64,000 nucleotides of DNA from Methylobacterium dankookense (lineage in GTDB: Bacteria > Pseudomonadota > Alphaproteobacteria > Rhizobiales > Beijerinckiaceae), in assembly GCF_902141855.1 (NCBI RefSeq), contig NZ_CABFVH010000023.1, forward strand, positions 23,337-87,336, read 5' to 3'. Shown in pieces: positions 19,314 through 26,647 of the stretch. The notes below the pieces were generated by a model. It worked only from the letters and a program-made list of their open reading frames with translations, made no database searches and was not told where the DNA came from. The first letter of the stretch is position 1, and each line of letters opens with the position of its first letter. A program made the position numbers and the translations under genes.

Positions 19314-19733
19314 TCAGGCTCGGGGAGGCTCTGGCGGCGGGGGGCCGTGCACGCTGGCGAACGAGGCCGCTTCGGGCCAGGCCGGCGCGGCGCGCGTCGC
19401 CGCCGGCCTCGGGATGGGGACCGCGGTCGGCAGGAGCGAGGCGACGCCGGCGTGACAGAGCGCCTTCAGGGGGCAACCCGCCTTGGCGCAGTCCGGGTTC
19501 AGTGGCTTCTCGGGCGGGCAGCAGGGCATGTCGTCCATGGCCATGCCGGCCATGTCGATCCCTCCCATCGCTTCATGGCCCATGCCGAGCATGGCCTCGC
19601 GGGACCCTTGCGCCTGCGCCGTCATGGAGGCGCGCATGCCCACGGCGGCCGCAGAAGCGGTCACTGGCGTCAGGGCGAGGCTGACAACCGCCATGAGCGG
19701 GAGCAGCCGCCGAAGGGCGAGCCAAAACGTCAC
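19314..19733 (-). CDS. Exported Met/Cys-rich protein, first gene of the cus operon
   Basis: From GTG 19733, a 139-residue protein: a basic start and hydrophobic signal (LLPLMAVVSLALTPVTASA), then a Met-rich stretch (MLGMGHEAMGGIDMAGMAM, DDMPCCPP) and a cysteine group (NPDCAKAGCPLKALCHAG). The Met and Cys clusters suggest Cu(I) binding. I know no named family. Longer in-frame starts would lie within the promoter at 19808-19838 and are excluded. GTG 19733 overlaps the stop of an 11-codon leader (GTGA), so translation is probably coupled. The gap to the next gene is 80 bases. Confidence 0.68.
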   Translation of the reverse strand: MTFWLALRRLLPLMAVVSLALTPVTASAAAVGMRASMTAQAQGSREAMLGMGHEAMGGIDMAGMAMDDMPCCPPEKPLNPDCAKAGCPLKALCHAGVASLLPTAVPIPRPAATRAAPAWPEAASFASVHGPPPPEPPRA

Positions 19734-19765
19734 CAATCGAGGATGCCAGTTTTCAGGGCGCGCAT
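19730..19765 (-). CDS. 11-residue leader peptide coupled to the Met/Cys-rich gene
   Basis: ATG 19765 has a strong GGGAGG site 4 bases upstream and reads MRALKTGILDW before TGA. That TGA overlaps the GTG start of the next gene by GTGA. The main gene has no ribosome site of its own, so ribosomes probably load at the leader and restart. The peptide itself may have no function. It contains no Cys or Met run that would suggest metal-dependent attenuation. Confidence 0.5.
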   Translation of the reverse strand: MRALKTGILDW

Positions 19766-19807
19766 GAAGCCTCCCGGTTTCCCGCGCGCAGCGACCTGCA
19801 GGTGGCC

Positions 19808-19838
19808 TGGATAAGGCTTTCCACGGTGGGAAGGTCAA
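19808..19838 (-). promoter_or_regulatory. CueR/MerR-type promoter of the cus operon
   Basis: On the minus strand: TTGACC (-35, 19833-19838), a 19-base spacer holding the dyad CTTCCCA-CCG-TGGAAAG (19817-19833), and TATCCA (-10, 19808-19813). The 19-base spacing with a centred dyad is the hallmark of MerR-family-activated promoters. It is closely similar to the site at 9010-9040, so both copper operons are probably controlled by one CueR-like activator encoded outside the window. Confidence 0.82.
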
Positions 19839-19881
19839 GCCCAGGATGGCAGCCTGACTTACGGTCGTCCCGGGTCAGGCC

Positions 19882-22800
19882 CTAGGGAACCAGGCGTCGC
19901 CCGAGCGGCCCTGCATCCGACGCCTCGATCATGGAGCGGATGCGGGCAGACATCGTGTCGACGGCGAAGGGCTTGGTCAGGACCGCCATGCCCGGTGCGA
20001 GATGGCCGTTCCCGAGAATGGAATTCTCGGCGTATCCGGTAATGAACAGCACCTTGAGGTCCGGACGGGTGACGCGGCCGGCATCGGCCATCTGCCGGCC
20101 GTTCATGCCGCCTGGCAGCCCCACGTCCGTTACCAGAAGGTCGATACGGACGTCCGACTGCAGCACCTTGAGGCCCGCGGCGCTGTCGGCGGCCTCAATG
20201 GCGGTGTAGCCGAGATCCTCCAAAATGTCGTTGACGAGCATGCGGACCGTCGGCTCGTCGTCCACGACGAGGACGGTCTCGCCCTGTTCGGAGCGGGGTA
20301 GCGTCGCCGCGACTTCGTCACCCGTGTCCTCGGCGATCTCGCCGTAGTGGCGCGGAAGGTAGACGCACACGGTCGTGCCCCTGCCGACCTCCGAGTAGAT
20401 TCGCACCTGCCCGCCGGACTGCTGGGCGAAGCCGTAGATCATCGAGAGGCCGAGGCCAGTGCCCTCGCCCAGCGGCTTGGTGGTGAAGAACGGCTCGAAC
20501 ACCCGCGTGACGACGTCCGGCGGCATTCCGGTACCGGTGTCGGTGACGCAGAGGGAGAGGTACTGCCCCTCGGGCATGTCATGCTGGCGTGCGGCCCGCT
20601 CGTCGAGCCATTTGTTGGCGGTCTCGACCGTGATGCGCCCGCCGTCCGGCATCGCGTCACGCGCGTTGATGCACAGGTTGAGCAGCGCGTTCTCAAGCTG
20701 CGGTGGGTCCACCAGCGCAGGCCACAGCCCGGATGCGCCGACGACCTCCACGGGAATGGCCGGGCCGACCGTACGCTGGACCAATTCCTGCATACCGGAG
20801 ACGAGGCGATTCACGTCGGTGGGCTTGGGGGCCAGGGTCTGGCGGCGCGAGAAGGCGAGCAGGCGGTGGGTCAGGGCGGCCGCGCGCTTCGAGGCGCCCT
20901 GCGCGGCCGCCATGTAGCGGTCGACATCGCTGAGCCGTCCCTGTTGCATCCGGGTCTGCATCAGTTCCAGCGAGCCGGAGATGCCGGCGAGCAGGTTGTT
21001 GAAGTCGTGCGCCAGGCCGCCGGTCAACTGTCCGACCGCCTCCATCTTCTGCGATTGCCTCAGGGCTTCCTGAGCCGCCGCGAGTTCCGCCTCGCGCGCC
21101 TTCGCCACGCTCAGGTCGCGACCGACGGCGATGAAGTGCAGCCCGTCCGGCTCGGGCGCCACGGTCCATTCGATGGGCTTCCACGACCCGTCGCTCGCGG
21201 CGATGCGGTTCTCGAACCGGGTTGGCCGCTTCGTGTCGCCCATCCGGACGAGGGCCGCGAGCGTCTGGTCCGTGTCGTCGGGATGCATGAAGGTCGCGTA
21301 GGGCCGCGACAAGAGCTCGGCCTCGGACCAGCCGAGCACCTGGGTCCAGGCAGGGCTCACCGCCGACATCGTCCCCTGGTAGTTGGCGCGGGCTAGCATG
21401 TCCTCGGACAGGTTCCAGAGCCGGTCGCGCTCGGCGGTACGCTCGGCGAGGGTCGCGGCATGCTCCCTCTCCTCCGTCACGTCCCGCGCGCTGCAGTAGA
21501 ATTGCCCGCCCTCGGGGACCGCGACCCAGGCTAGCCAGCGGTACCCACCGGCGGTGGTGCGGCAGCGGTTCTCGAAGCGGAGGACCGCCTCCCCGGCCCG
21601 TAGCCGATCCAGCGCGGCGTGGGTGGCCCTGACGTCGTCGGGGTGGACCAGCTCGACGAAGGGGATGCGTGCGGCCTCCGCATCGCTCCAGCCCAGCAGC
21701 GACTTCCAGGCCGGGTTGGTCCGGACGAAGAATCCGGCGTCGTCGGCGATGCCCAGGAGGTCCGTGGAGACCTGCCAAGTCCGGCTCAACTCGCGCGACC
21801 GTTCGGCGACCTGCCGTTCGAGGTCGGCGTTGAGGTCGCGCAAGGCCGTCTCGACACGGCTCCGCTCAACCGCGATGCGGGTCCTGCCCGCGACTTCCCG
21901 GATGAAGGCCAAGTCGTCCGGCGCCCAGTCCCGCACCTCTGCATGGTTGACGAAGAGGACGGCCACGAGCCGACCCTGTTCGAGCACCGGCACGTTGACG
22001 AAGGCGTGCGCGCCGCGCCCCTTCGAGGCCTCCGCCGCGCCCGCCGTCCTATCGTCGCGCTCGACATCCGCGATGCTGACGAACTCGCCACGCTTCAGGC
22101 TGTCGATGAACGACCCGTAGGTGCGCAGCGGCACGACGCCGGCGAGGGTCTCGACGCCCGGTGCGTTCCAGTCGCGCTCGACGTGGAGCGTCTCGGCGTC
22201 GGGGTCGATGGTGCCGTATCCCACACGGCTGACCGCCAACGTCTCGCCGAGGACCTGTGAGGCCGCGAAAGCGATGTCGTCCGCCCTCGTGAGCTCATTG
22301 AACCGGTCGGTGATTCGCACCAGCGCCTCGCGACGCGTCTCCGCCCGCGCACGGTCGGTGACGTCCGCGCCCTCGATGAAGATACCCCCGACCGTACCGT
22401 CGACATCCCGGATCGGTTGGTAGACGACGTCGACGAAGCGCTCGTCATGCGGGCCGCCCGGCACCGCCTGCACGGCGTAGCGGATGCCATGGAACGTCTG
22501 CGGCACGCCGCTGTCGTAGACCTGGTCGAGAATTTCCAGGAACCCTTGCTCGACCGCGTCGGGCAGGGCTTCCGCGACCGTCCTGCCTACGACGTCCCGG
22601 TGGCCGACGAGCTTCAGGTAGCGGGGATTGGCCAGTTCGAACCGATGCTCCCTGCCACGCAGCACGGTCATGAACGTCGGAGTCTGCTCGAAGAGGCTGG
22701 CGAAGCGCTCGCGCTCGGCCGACAGGCGGCGCTCGGCCAGGACCTGCTTAGTGATTTCGGTACAGGCACAGAACAGCCCCGCGACCGTGTTTCTGTCGTC

Positions 22801-23208
22801 CGGGACGGGCGTGTACGAAAACGAGAAGTGCGTTTCCTCGGGGTAGCCGTTCCTGTGCAAGGTGAGATGGAGGTCGTCCATGTGCACCGGGTCGCCGGCA
22901 TACACCCGATCCATCAGGACCCCGACCTCGATGCGGACCTCGGGCCAGACATCGAAGAACGGGCGACCGAGGGCATCGGGATGCCGGGCGCCGAGCATGG
23001 GGGCGTAGGCGTCGTTGTAGACGAGCGTACGCTCGGGACCCCAGCACAGGAACATCGGCTGGCGCGAGCTGAGCATCACTCGCAACAGCGTCACGAAGGC
23101 TTGCGGCCACCGGTCCGCCGGCCCGAGGAACGTCGACGCCCAATCGTGGGCGCGCATCCGCGCGCCCATGTTGCCGCCTCCTGCCAGGAAGCCGGGAGCC
23201 TGGGTCAT
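19882..23208 (-). CDS. Hybrid sensor histidine kinase with PAS and GAF domains
   Basis: A 1108-residue cytoplasmic protein with no membrane helix. Order: a PAS-like domain (about 30-150, LCWGPERTLVYNDAYAPMLG), a second PAS (about 165-290), a GAF domain (about 300-455), a coiled linker, two further PAS domains (about 475-720), a HisKA box (GQLTGGLAHDFNNLLAGISG), a HATPase domain (TGTGMPPDVVTRVFEPFFTT and GEGTGLGLSMIYGFAQQSGG), and a C-terminal receiver (VVDDEPTVRML, then LVTDVGLPGG). It would phosphorylate its own receiver and pass phosphate to an unknown partner. No response regulator sits beside it. This build is common in Methylobacterium stress and light sensing, but the signal is unknown. 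Confidence 0.93.
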   Translation of the reverse strand: MTQAPGFLAGGGNMGARMRAHDWASTFLGPADRWPQAFVTLLRVMLSSRQPMFLCWGPERTLVYNDAYAPMLGARHPDALGRPFFDVWPEVRIEVGVLMDRVYAGDPVHMDDLHLTLHRNGYPEETHFSFSYTPVPDDRNTVAGLFCACTEITKQVLAERRLSAERERFASLFEQTPTFMTVLRGREHRFELANPRYLKLVGHRDVVGRTVAEALPDAVEQGFLEILDQVYDSGVPQTFHGIRYAVQAVPGGPHDERFVDVVYQPIRDVDGTVGGIFIEGADVTDRARAETRREALVRITDRFNELTRADDIAFAASQVLGETLAVSRVGYGTIDPDAETLHVERDWNAPGVETLAGVVPLRTYGSFIDSLKRGEFVSIADVERDDRTAGAAEASKGRGAHAFVNVPVLEQGRLVAVLFVNHAEVRDWAPDDLAFIREVAGRTRIAVERSRVETALRDLNADLERQVAERSRELSRTWQVSTDLLGIADDAGFFVRTNPAWKSLLGWSDAEAARIPFVELVHPDDVRATHAALDRLRAGEAVLRFENRCRTTAGGYRWLAWVAVPEGGQFYCSARDVTEEREHAATLAERTAERDRLWNLSEDMLARANYQGTMSAVSPAWTQVLGWSEAELLSRPYATFMHPDDTDQTLAALVRMGDTKRPTRFENRIAASDGSWKPIEWTVAPEPDGLHFIAVGRDLSVAKAREAELAAAQEALRQSQKMEAVGQLTGGLAHDFNNLLAGISGSLELMQTRMQQGRLSDVDRYMAAAQGASKRAAALTHRLLAFSRRQTLAPKPTDVNRLVSGMQELVQRTVGPAIPVEVVGASGLWPALVDPPQLENALLNLCINARDAMPDGGRITVETANKWLDERAARQHDMPEGQYLSLCVTDTGTGMPPDVVTRVFEPFFTTKPLGEGTGLGLSMIYGFAQQSGGQVRIYSEVGRGTTVCVYLPRHYGEIAEDTGDEVAATLPRSEQGETVLVVDDEPTVRMLVNDILEDLGYTAIEAADSAAGLKVLQSDVRIDLLVTDVGLPGGMNGRQMADAGRVTRPDLKVLFITGYAENSILGNGHLAPGMAVLTKPFAVDTMSARIRSMIEASDAGPLGRRLVP

Positions 23209-24277
23209 CGGATCAGGCTTGCCCTTGCGCTAGCGGAGACCGTGTCGACCACGGGACCTGACCTACCGTGTGAGCCTCATGCCGGGCTTTCACGCGCATC
23301 GAAGCGCGGGTGAACTCGCTGGCCGAGGTGTGCTTACTTTGGGTGGCTTGGCTTTTCGACCATCCGGCGAGGGGCACGACCAGGGAGGTATGACGCGAGT
23401 GCTTGGCGGGCATGGCAGCCGCTTAACACGTTTGGCTGGTCAGGATGTCTCCCGTTTTGTCCCACCCGGCGTTCCGACGGAGCTTGCGCCGTCCGGCCTC
23501 GACCTATGGCGGCCCCCTCTCGGAACGTGGCAGGCCACTCAGGTCAGGCTCGAACTCCGCAGCTTCGAAGCTACCTCTCGGGATGCCGCATACGGGGGGC
23601 GACCAGGTGCTGGCGACAGTGCGCCTGGTCGCCCCCCGACGCGTGCTGGAGAACCACCGAGTTGGCGCGCGCTACATTCGCGAGTGCGCGTCGCCCTGGC
23701 GACCGGCCCGGAGGGCGAATTGCCGGCCGATGTCCACCTTCCTCGGCCGGGGGTCCGGTCGCGGATACATCTCGTCGCGGACCCAACGACCCAGCGACTA
23801 ACGGCGTGGTTACCTCGTTGTTCGAATTGACCGATGCGGTTGCCGCCGGATGGCGGACAGTTGAAGCGGACGGTCGCGGCTGCTCTCCCCCGGGATGCAG
23901 GAGGCCGCCGTGAATCCTGCCTTCATCGTGGACGTGCATGGCAACGTCCCGAACTCCAAGCGAACGGTCCTGAACACCGGAGCCGTGTCCGGCGGACCAA
24001 CCCACCGCAACGGCTCGCGCTCCGGCGGGGGAGAAGCTGGCCCTACGGCAAGCCCGCGCACGTGGACAACGACTGGCATACGCACGGGTACAGGCACGAC
24101 ATGCCCGGCAGGAGATAGGGGTTCTCCGGGCGGCCCGTCCATGCAGGCGGTGCGGACATGCGGATGCTACCCGAACTCGCGGGCTTTCGCGCCTGGCCGC
24201 GGGCATCGGGTACGCGCCCGCGAAGCCTCCCGCGCACGTTACTCCCCATGCGCCGCCCCCAATTCCGGCCTGCGACC
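23209..24277. other. Long intergenic region without a supported gene
   Basis: About 1.07 kb between the hybrid kinase and the His-rich gene. Open frames on both strands give low-complexity translations and lack ribosome sites. The only clear structure is the hairpin at 23594-23637. The kinase promoter probably lies in the first 150 bases. Confidence 0.5.
23594..23637. repeat. Perfect 14-bp inverted repeat
   Basis: GGGGGGCGACCAGG at 23594-23607 pairs with CCTGGTCGCCCCCC at 23624-23637 across a 16-base loop. It lies in a gene-free region, 385 bases upstream of the hybrid kinase start. It could be a terminator of a lost gene, an element end or a structured RNA. No T-run follows on either strand. 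Confidence 0.7.
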
Positions 24278-24511
24278 TCAGTCGTCGAAGTCGTGGTGGT
24301 GATGGTGCCGCTCGAACCGGCGCGGCTCGTATTCGTCGCGGCGCGTGTGATGGTGCCGGACTACGACGTCGTCATGGTCGCCGTGACGGTAGACCTCGAC
24401 ATGATCGTGCGACCGCCGTTCGCCATAGCCGCGCTCGTAATATTGGGCCGAGGCCGCGGCCGGCGCGATGACGATGGCCGCGGCCATCAAGCCTGCAAGG
24501 TGTCGCCGCAT
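24278..24511 (-). CDS. Small exported His-rich protein
   Basis: A 77-residue protein. ATG 24511 has GGAGG 8 bases upstream. A signal peptide (about 22 residues, ending AAASA) precedes a mature part rich in His, Arg, Asp and Tyr: YYERGYGERRSHDHVEVYRH, HDDVVVRHHHTRRDE and FERHHHHHDFDD. There are about 15 His in 55 residues, suggesting a periplasmic metal buffer for Ni, Co, Cu or Zn. No named family is recognised. It is a single gene with gene-free DNA on both sides. Confidence 0.75.
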   Translation of the reverse strand: MRRHLAGLMAAAIVIAPAAASAQYYERGYGERRSHDHVEVYRHGDHDDVVVRHHHTRRDEYEPRRFERHHHHHDFDD

Positions 24512-25155
24512 CGCTGTATCCTCCGGGGATTCGTATGACGGCAGGTTGCGCCGCCGCCGTTGAATGCGTTCTGAAACCGCCGTTCAGGCAACCGTCACGC
24601 TGGGTTCGCCGACCTTTCGAGGAGCGTGGGACTGGGCCGCCCGCCGATGCCGCCGTCCCAGCCCTGGGTCGACGTTCCGCTACACGGGGGCCGTGCTCCT
24701 CCACGATGGCGCGCTTGCGGGCGTCGCCGTGGCGGTGACACTCGCGCACCACCGTGCGGTCGTGTTGATGTCGGTCCTCGACGCCGTGCGCGTGATCGAG
24801 CTCGCGGTGCTGGTGGCCGCCAGCGTGCGCCGAACCTCGCCGAGGCCGTCGTCCAGAGGGACCCCCGGCAACGGCGCCTGGGATGCTGGTCCGCCACCCG
24901 CAAAGCATCGGGGCGCGGTCGTTAGGACTGCGGCACAATGGCTTGGAGCCTGTGCCATTGCCGCAAGCGGCGGCGCCCTGTTAGGTTGCCCAGGATAATC
25001 TTGCGACTTCTCCCCCCCGGCTCCGGTGGCGGACGGTTGGGAAATGAGACGGCCGTGTGAACCCGCCCGCATCCACTGCGCGGACTCGCGTCCCACCGGT
25101 CGGCTAGGGTTCGTGGACCGTGCGGACGGGTAGCTTCGAACCCGACGGTGGACGC
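24512..25155. other. Intergenic region without a supported gene
   Basis: About 640 bases between the His-rich gene (minus) and a kinase gene (plus), so both promoters should lie here. A hydrophobic frame near 24730-24830 and a His-containing frame opposite it have no ribosome site and no domain. I see no RNA gene. Confidence 0.5.
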
Positions 25156-26517
25156 ATGGACACGGTAAGCCCGCAAGACATCGTCGACACCGTCCGGACC
25201 GGCCTGCTGGTTCTCGACATGGACCTTAGGGTCAAGTCGGCGAACCGCGCCTTCTACAACACCTTCCAGGTCGAGCCCGAGGCGACGGTCGGACGGCCGC
25301 TGTTCGAGCTCGGCAACGGCCAGTGGGAGATCCCCGAACTGCGCACGCTGCTCGGCGAAATCGTGCCGCGCGACGGGACCGTCGAGGGCTACGAGGTCGG
25401 GCACGACTTTCCCGGCATCGGCGTGAAGTGCATGCGCCTCAACGCCTGCAAGGTGTTCAGGGAGGACGGCCACGTTCCATACCTGCTCCTCGCCATCGAC
25501 GACGTCACGGGCGAGCACGAGGCCCGGGCCGAGGCCGAGCGACAGCGACTTCTCGCCCAGGGCATCGTCGACACGGTTCGAGACCCGCTGGTGGTCCTCG
25601 AAGCCGACATGACCGTGGTCAGTGCCAGCCGCTCCTTCCTGCGCATGTTCGGCCTCGACGTCGGGACTATGGTCGGCACGTCGCTCTACGACCTGTCGCA
25701 AGGCCAGTGGCGGGTCGGGCGGCTCCAGGACTTGCTCGGGCGGATCGTGCCCGACGATACGGCCATCGACGGCTTCGAGGTCGAGGACGAGTTCCCGGGA
25801 CTCGGTCGGCGCATCTTCAAGCTCAACGCCCGCAAGGTCCACCGTCCCGGCAACCATATCACCCGGCTGCTCCTGGTCTTCGAGGACGTGACCGAGGCAC
25901 GACTGCTGGAGAGGCACCGCGACCTTCTCGCCGCCGAGCTCGCCCATCGCATCAAGAACAGCCTGCAGATCATCACCTCGTTCGTGTCATACGAAATCCG
26001 CCGGGCGGCCGAGCCCTGCGTCGAGGGCTACCGCGCGATGCAGGGCCGCATCGGCGCCGTGGCCGAGCTCTACGACGTGATCTCCCGCTCCTCGACGCTC
26101 GGCCCGGTGGCGATGGGGCCATATCTGGAGGGCATCGCCGGAAGCCTGCGTTCCAGCCTGCTCGGCGTCGAGGCCCGCATCGCCGTCGACGTCGAGGCGG
26201 AACCGCTGTCCATCGTCGCCGACCAGGCGGTCACGGTCGGGTTGATCGTCAACGAACTCGCCACCAACGCGGTGAAGTACGCGTTTCCGTCCGGAGGGGG
26301 CCGCATCCTCCTCGGGTTCAGGCGCCGGGACGGTGAGGCGGTGCTCACGGTCGCCGACGACGGCATTGGACTGGACGCGACCAGCGGCCCGGGTTCCGGC
26401 CTCGGGTCCCGGTTCGTCGAGGCGTTCGTCCGCCAGCTCAACGGAACGCTCGCGATGGCAAGTGGCGCGGGCGGGACGACCGTGACGGTAAGGCTGCCGG
26501 CCTCCGTCCTGGCGTAG
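25156..26517 (+). CDS. Sensor histidine kinase, two PAS domains and HisKA_2 type
   Basis: A 453-residue soluble kinase. Two similar PAS domains occupy residues about 5-115 (VRTGLLVLDMDLRVKSANRA) and 135-250 (VRDPLVVLEADMTVVSASRS), apparently a tandem duplication: both contain a GQW stretch and IVPxDxTxxGxEV. The HisKA_2 box ELAHRIKNSLQIITSFV follows, with the phospho-acceptor His near 263, then a HATPase domain (NELATNAVKYAFPSGGG, DDGIGLD). The HisKA_2/HWE-like class often feeds the general stress response in Alphaproteobacteria, but no PhyR/NepR gene is nearby. ATG 25156 was chosen over GTG 25120 for its better upstream sequence. Confidence 0.9.
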   Translation: MDTVSPQDIVDTVRTGLLVLDMDLRVKSANRAFYNTFQVEPEATVGRPLFELGNGQWEIPELRTLLGEIVPRDGTVEGYEVGHDFPGIGVKCMRLNACKVFREDGHVPYLLLAIDDVTGEHEARAEAERQRLLAQGIVDTVRDPLVVLEADMTVVSASRSFLRMFGLDVGTMVGTSLYDLSQGQWRVGRLQDLLGRIVPDDTAIDGFEVEDEFPGLGRRIFKLNARKVHRPGNHITRLLLVFEDVTEARLLERHRDLLAAELAHRIKNSLQIITSFVSYEIRRAAEPCVEGYRAMQGRIGAVAELYDVISRSSTLGPVAMGPYLEGIAGSLRSSLLGVEARIAVDVEAEPLSIVADQAVTVGLIVNELATNAVKYAFPSGGGRILLGFRRRDGEAVLTVADDGIGLDATSGPGSGLGSRFVEAFVRQLNGTLAMASGAGGTTVTVRLPASVLA

Positions 26518-26647
26518 TCCGGTCGGGCGCCTCGCCTTCGGAGGTCGCTCGGTTGTAAAAATTTCACCGGGCGACTTGGCGGATCCGGCGGCCGCCGCGC
26601 CCGGCCCCGCTGCGAATTGTGGCAACGGCTGCTAGAATCGAAGCCTG

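Noticed and set aside
23895..24302. A possible short gene upstream of the His-rich gene
   Set aside because: The translation is low in complexity and shows no domain, signal peptide or ribosome site.
24564..24998. A possible small membrane protein in the gap before the HisKA_2 kinase
   Set aside because: One hydrophobic stretch exists, but there is no ribosome site, no conserved pattern and an unlikely amino-acid makeup around it.
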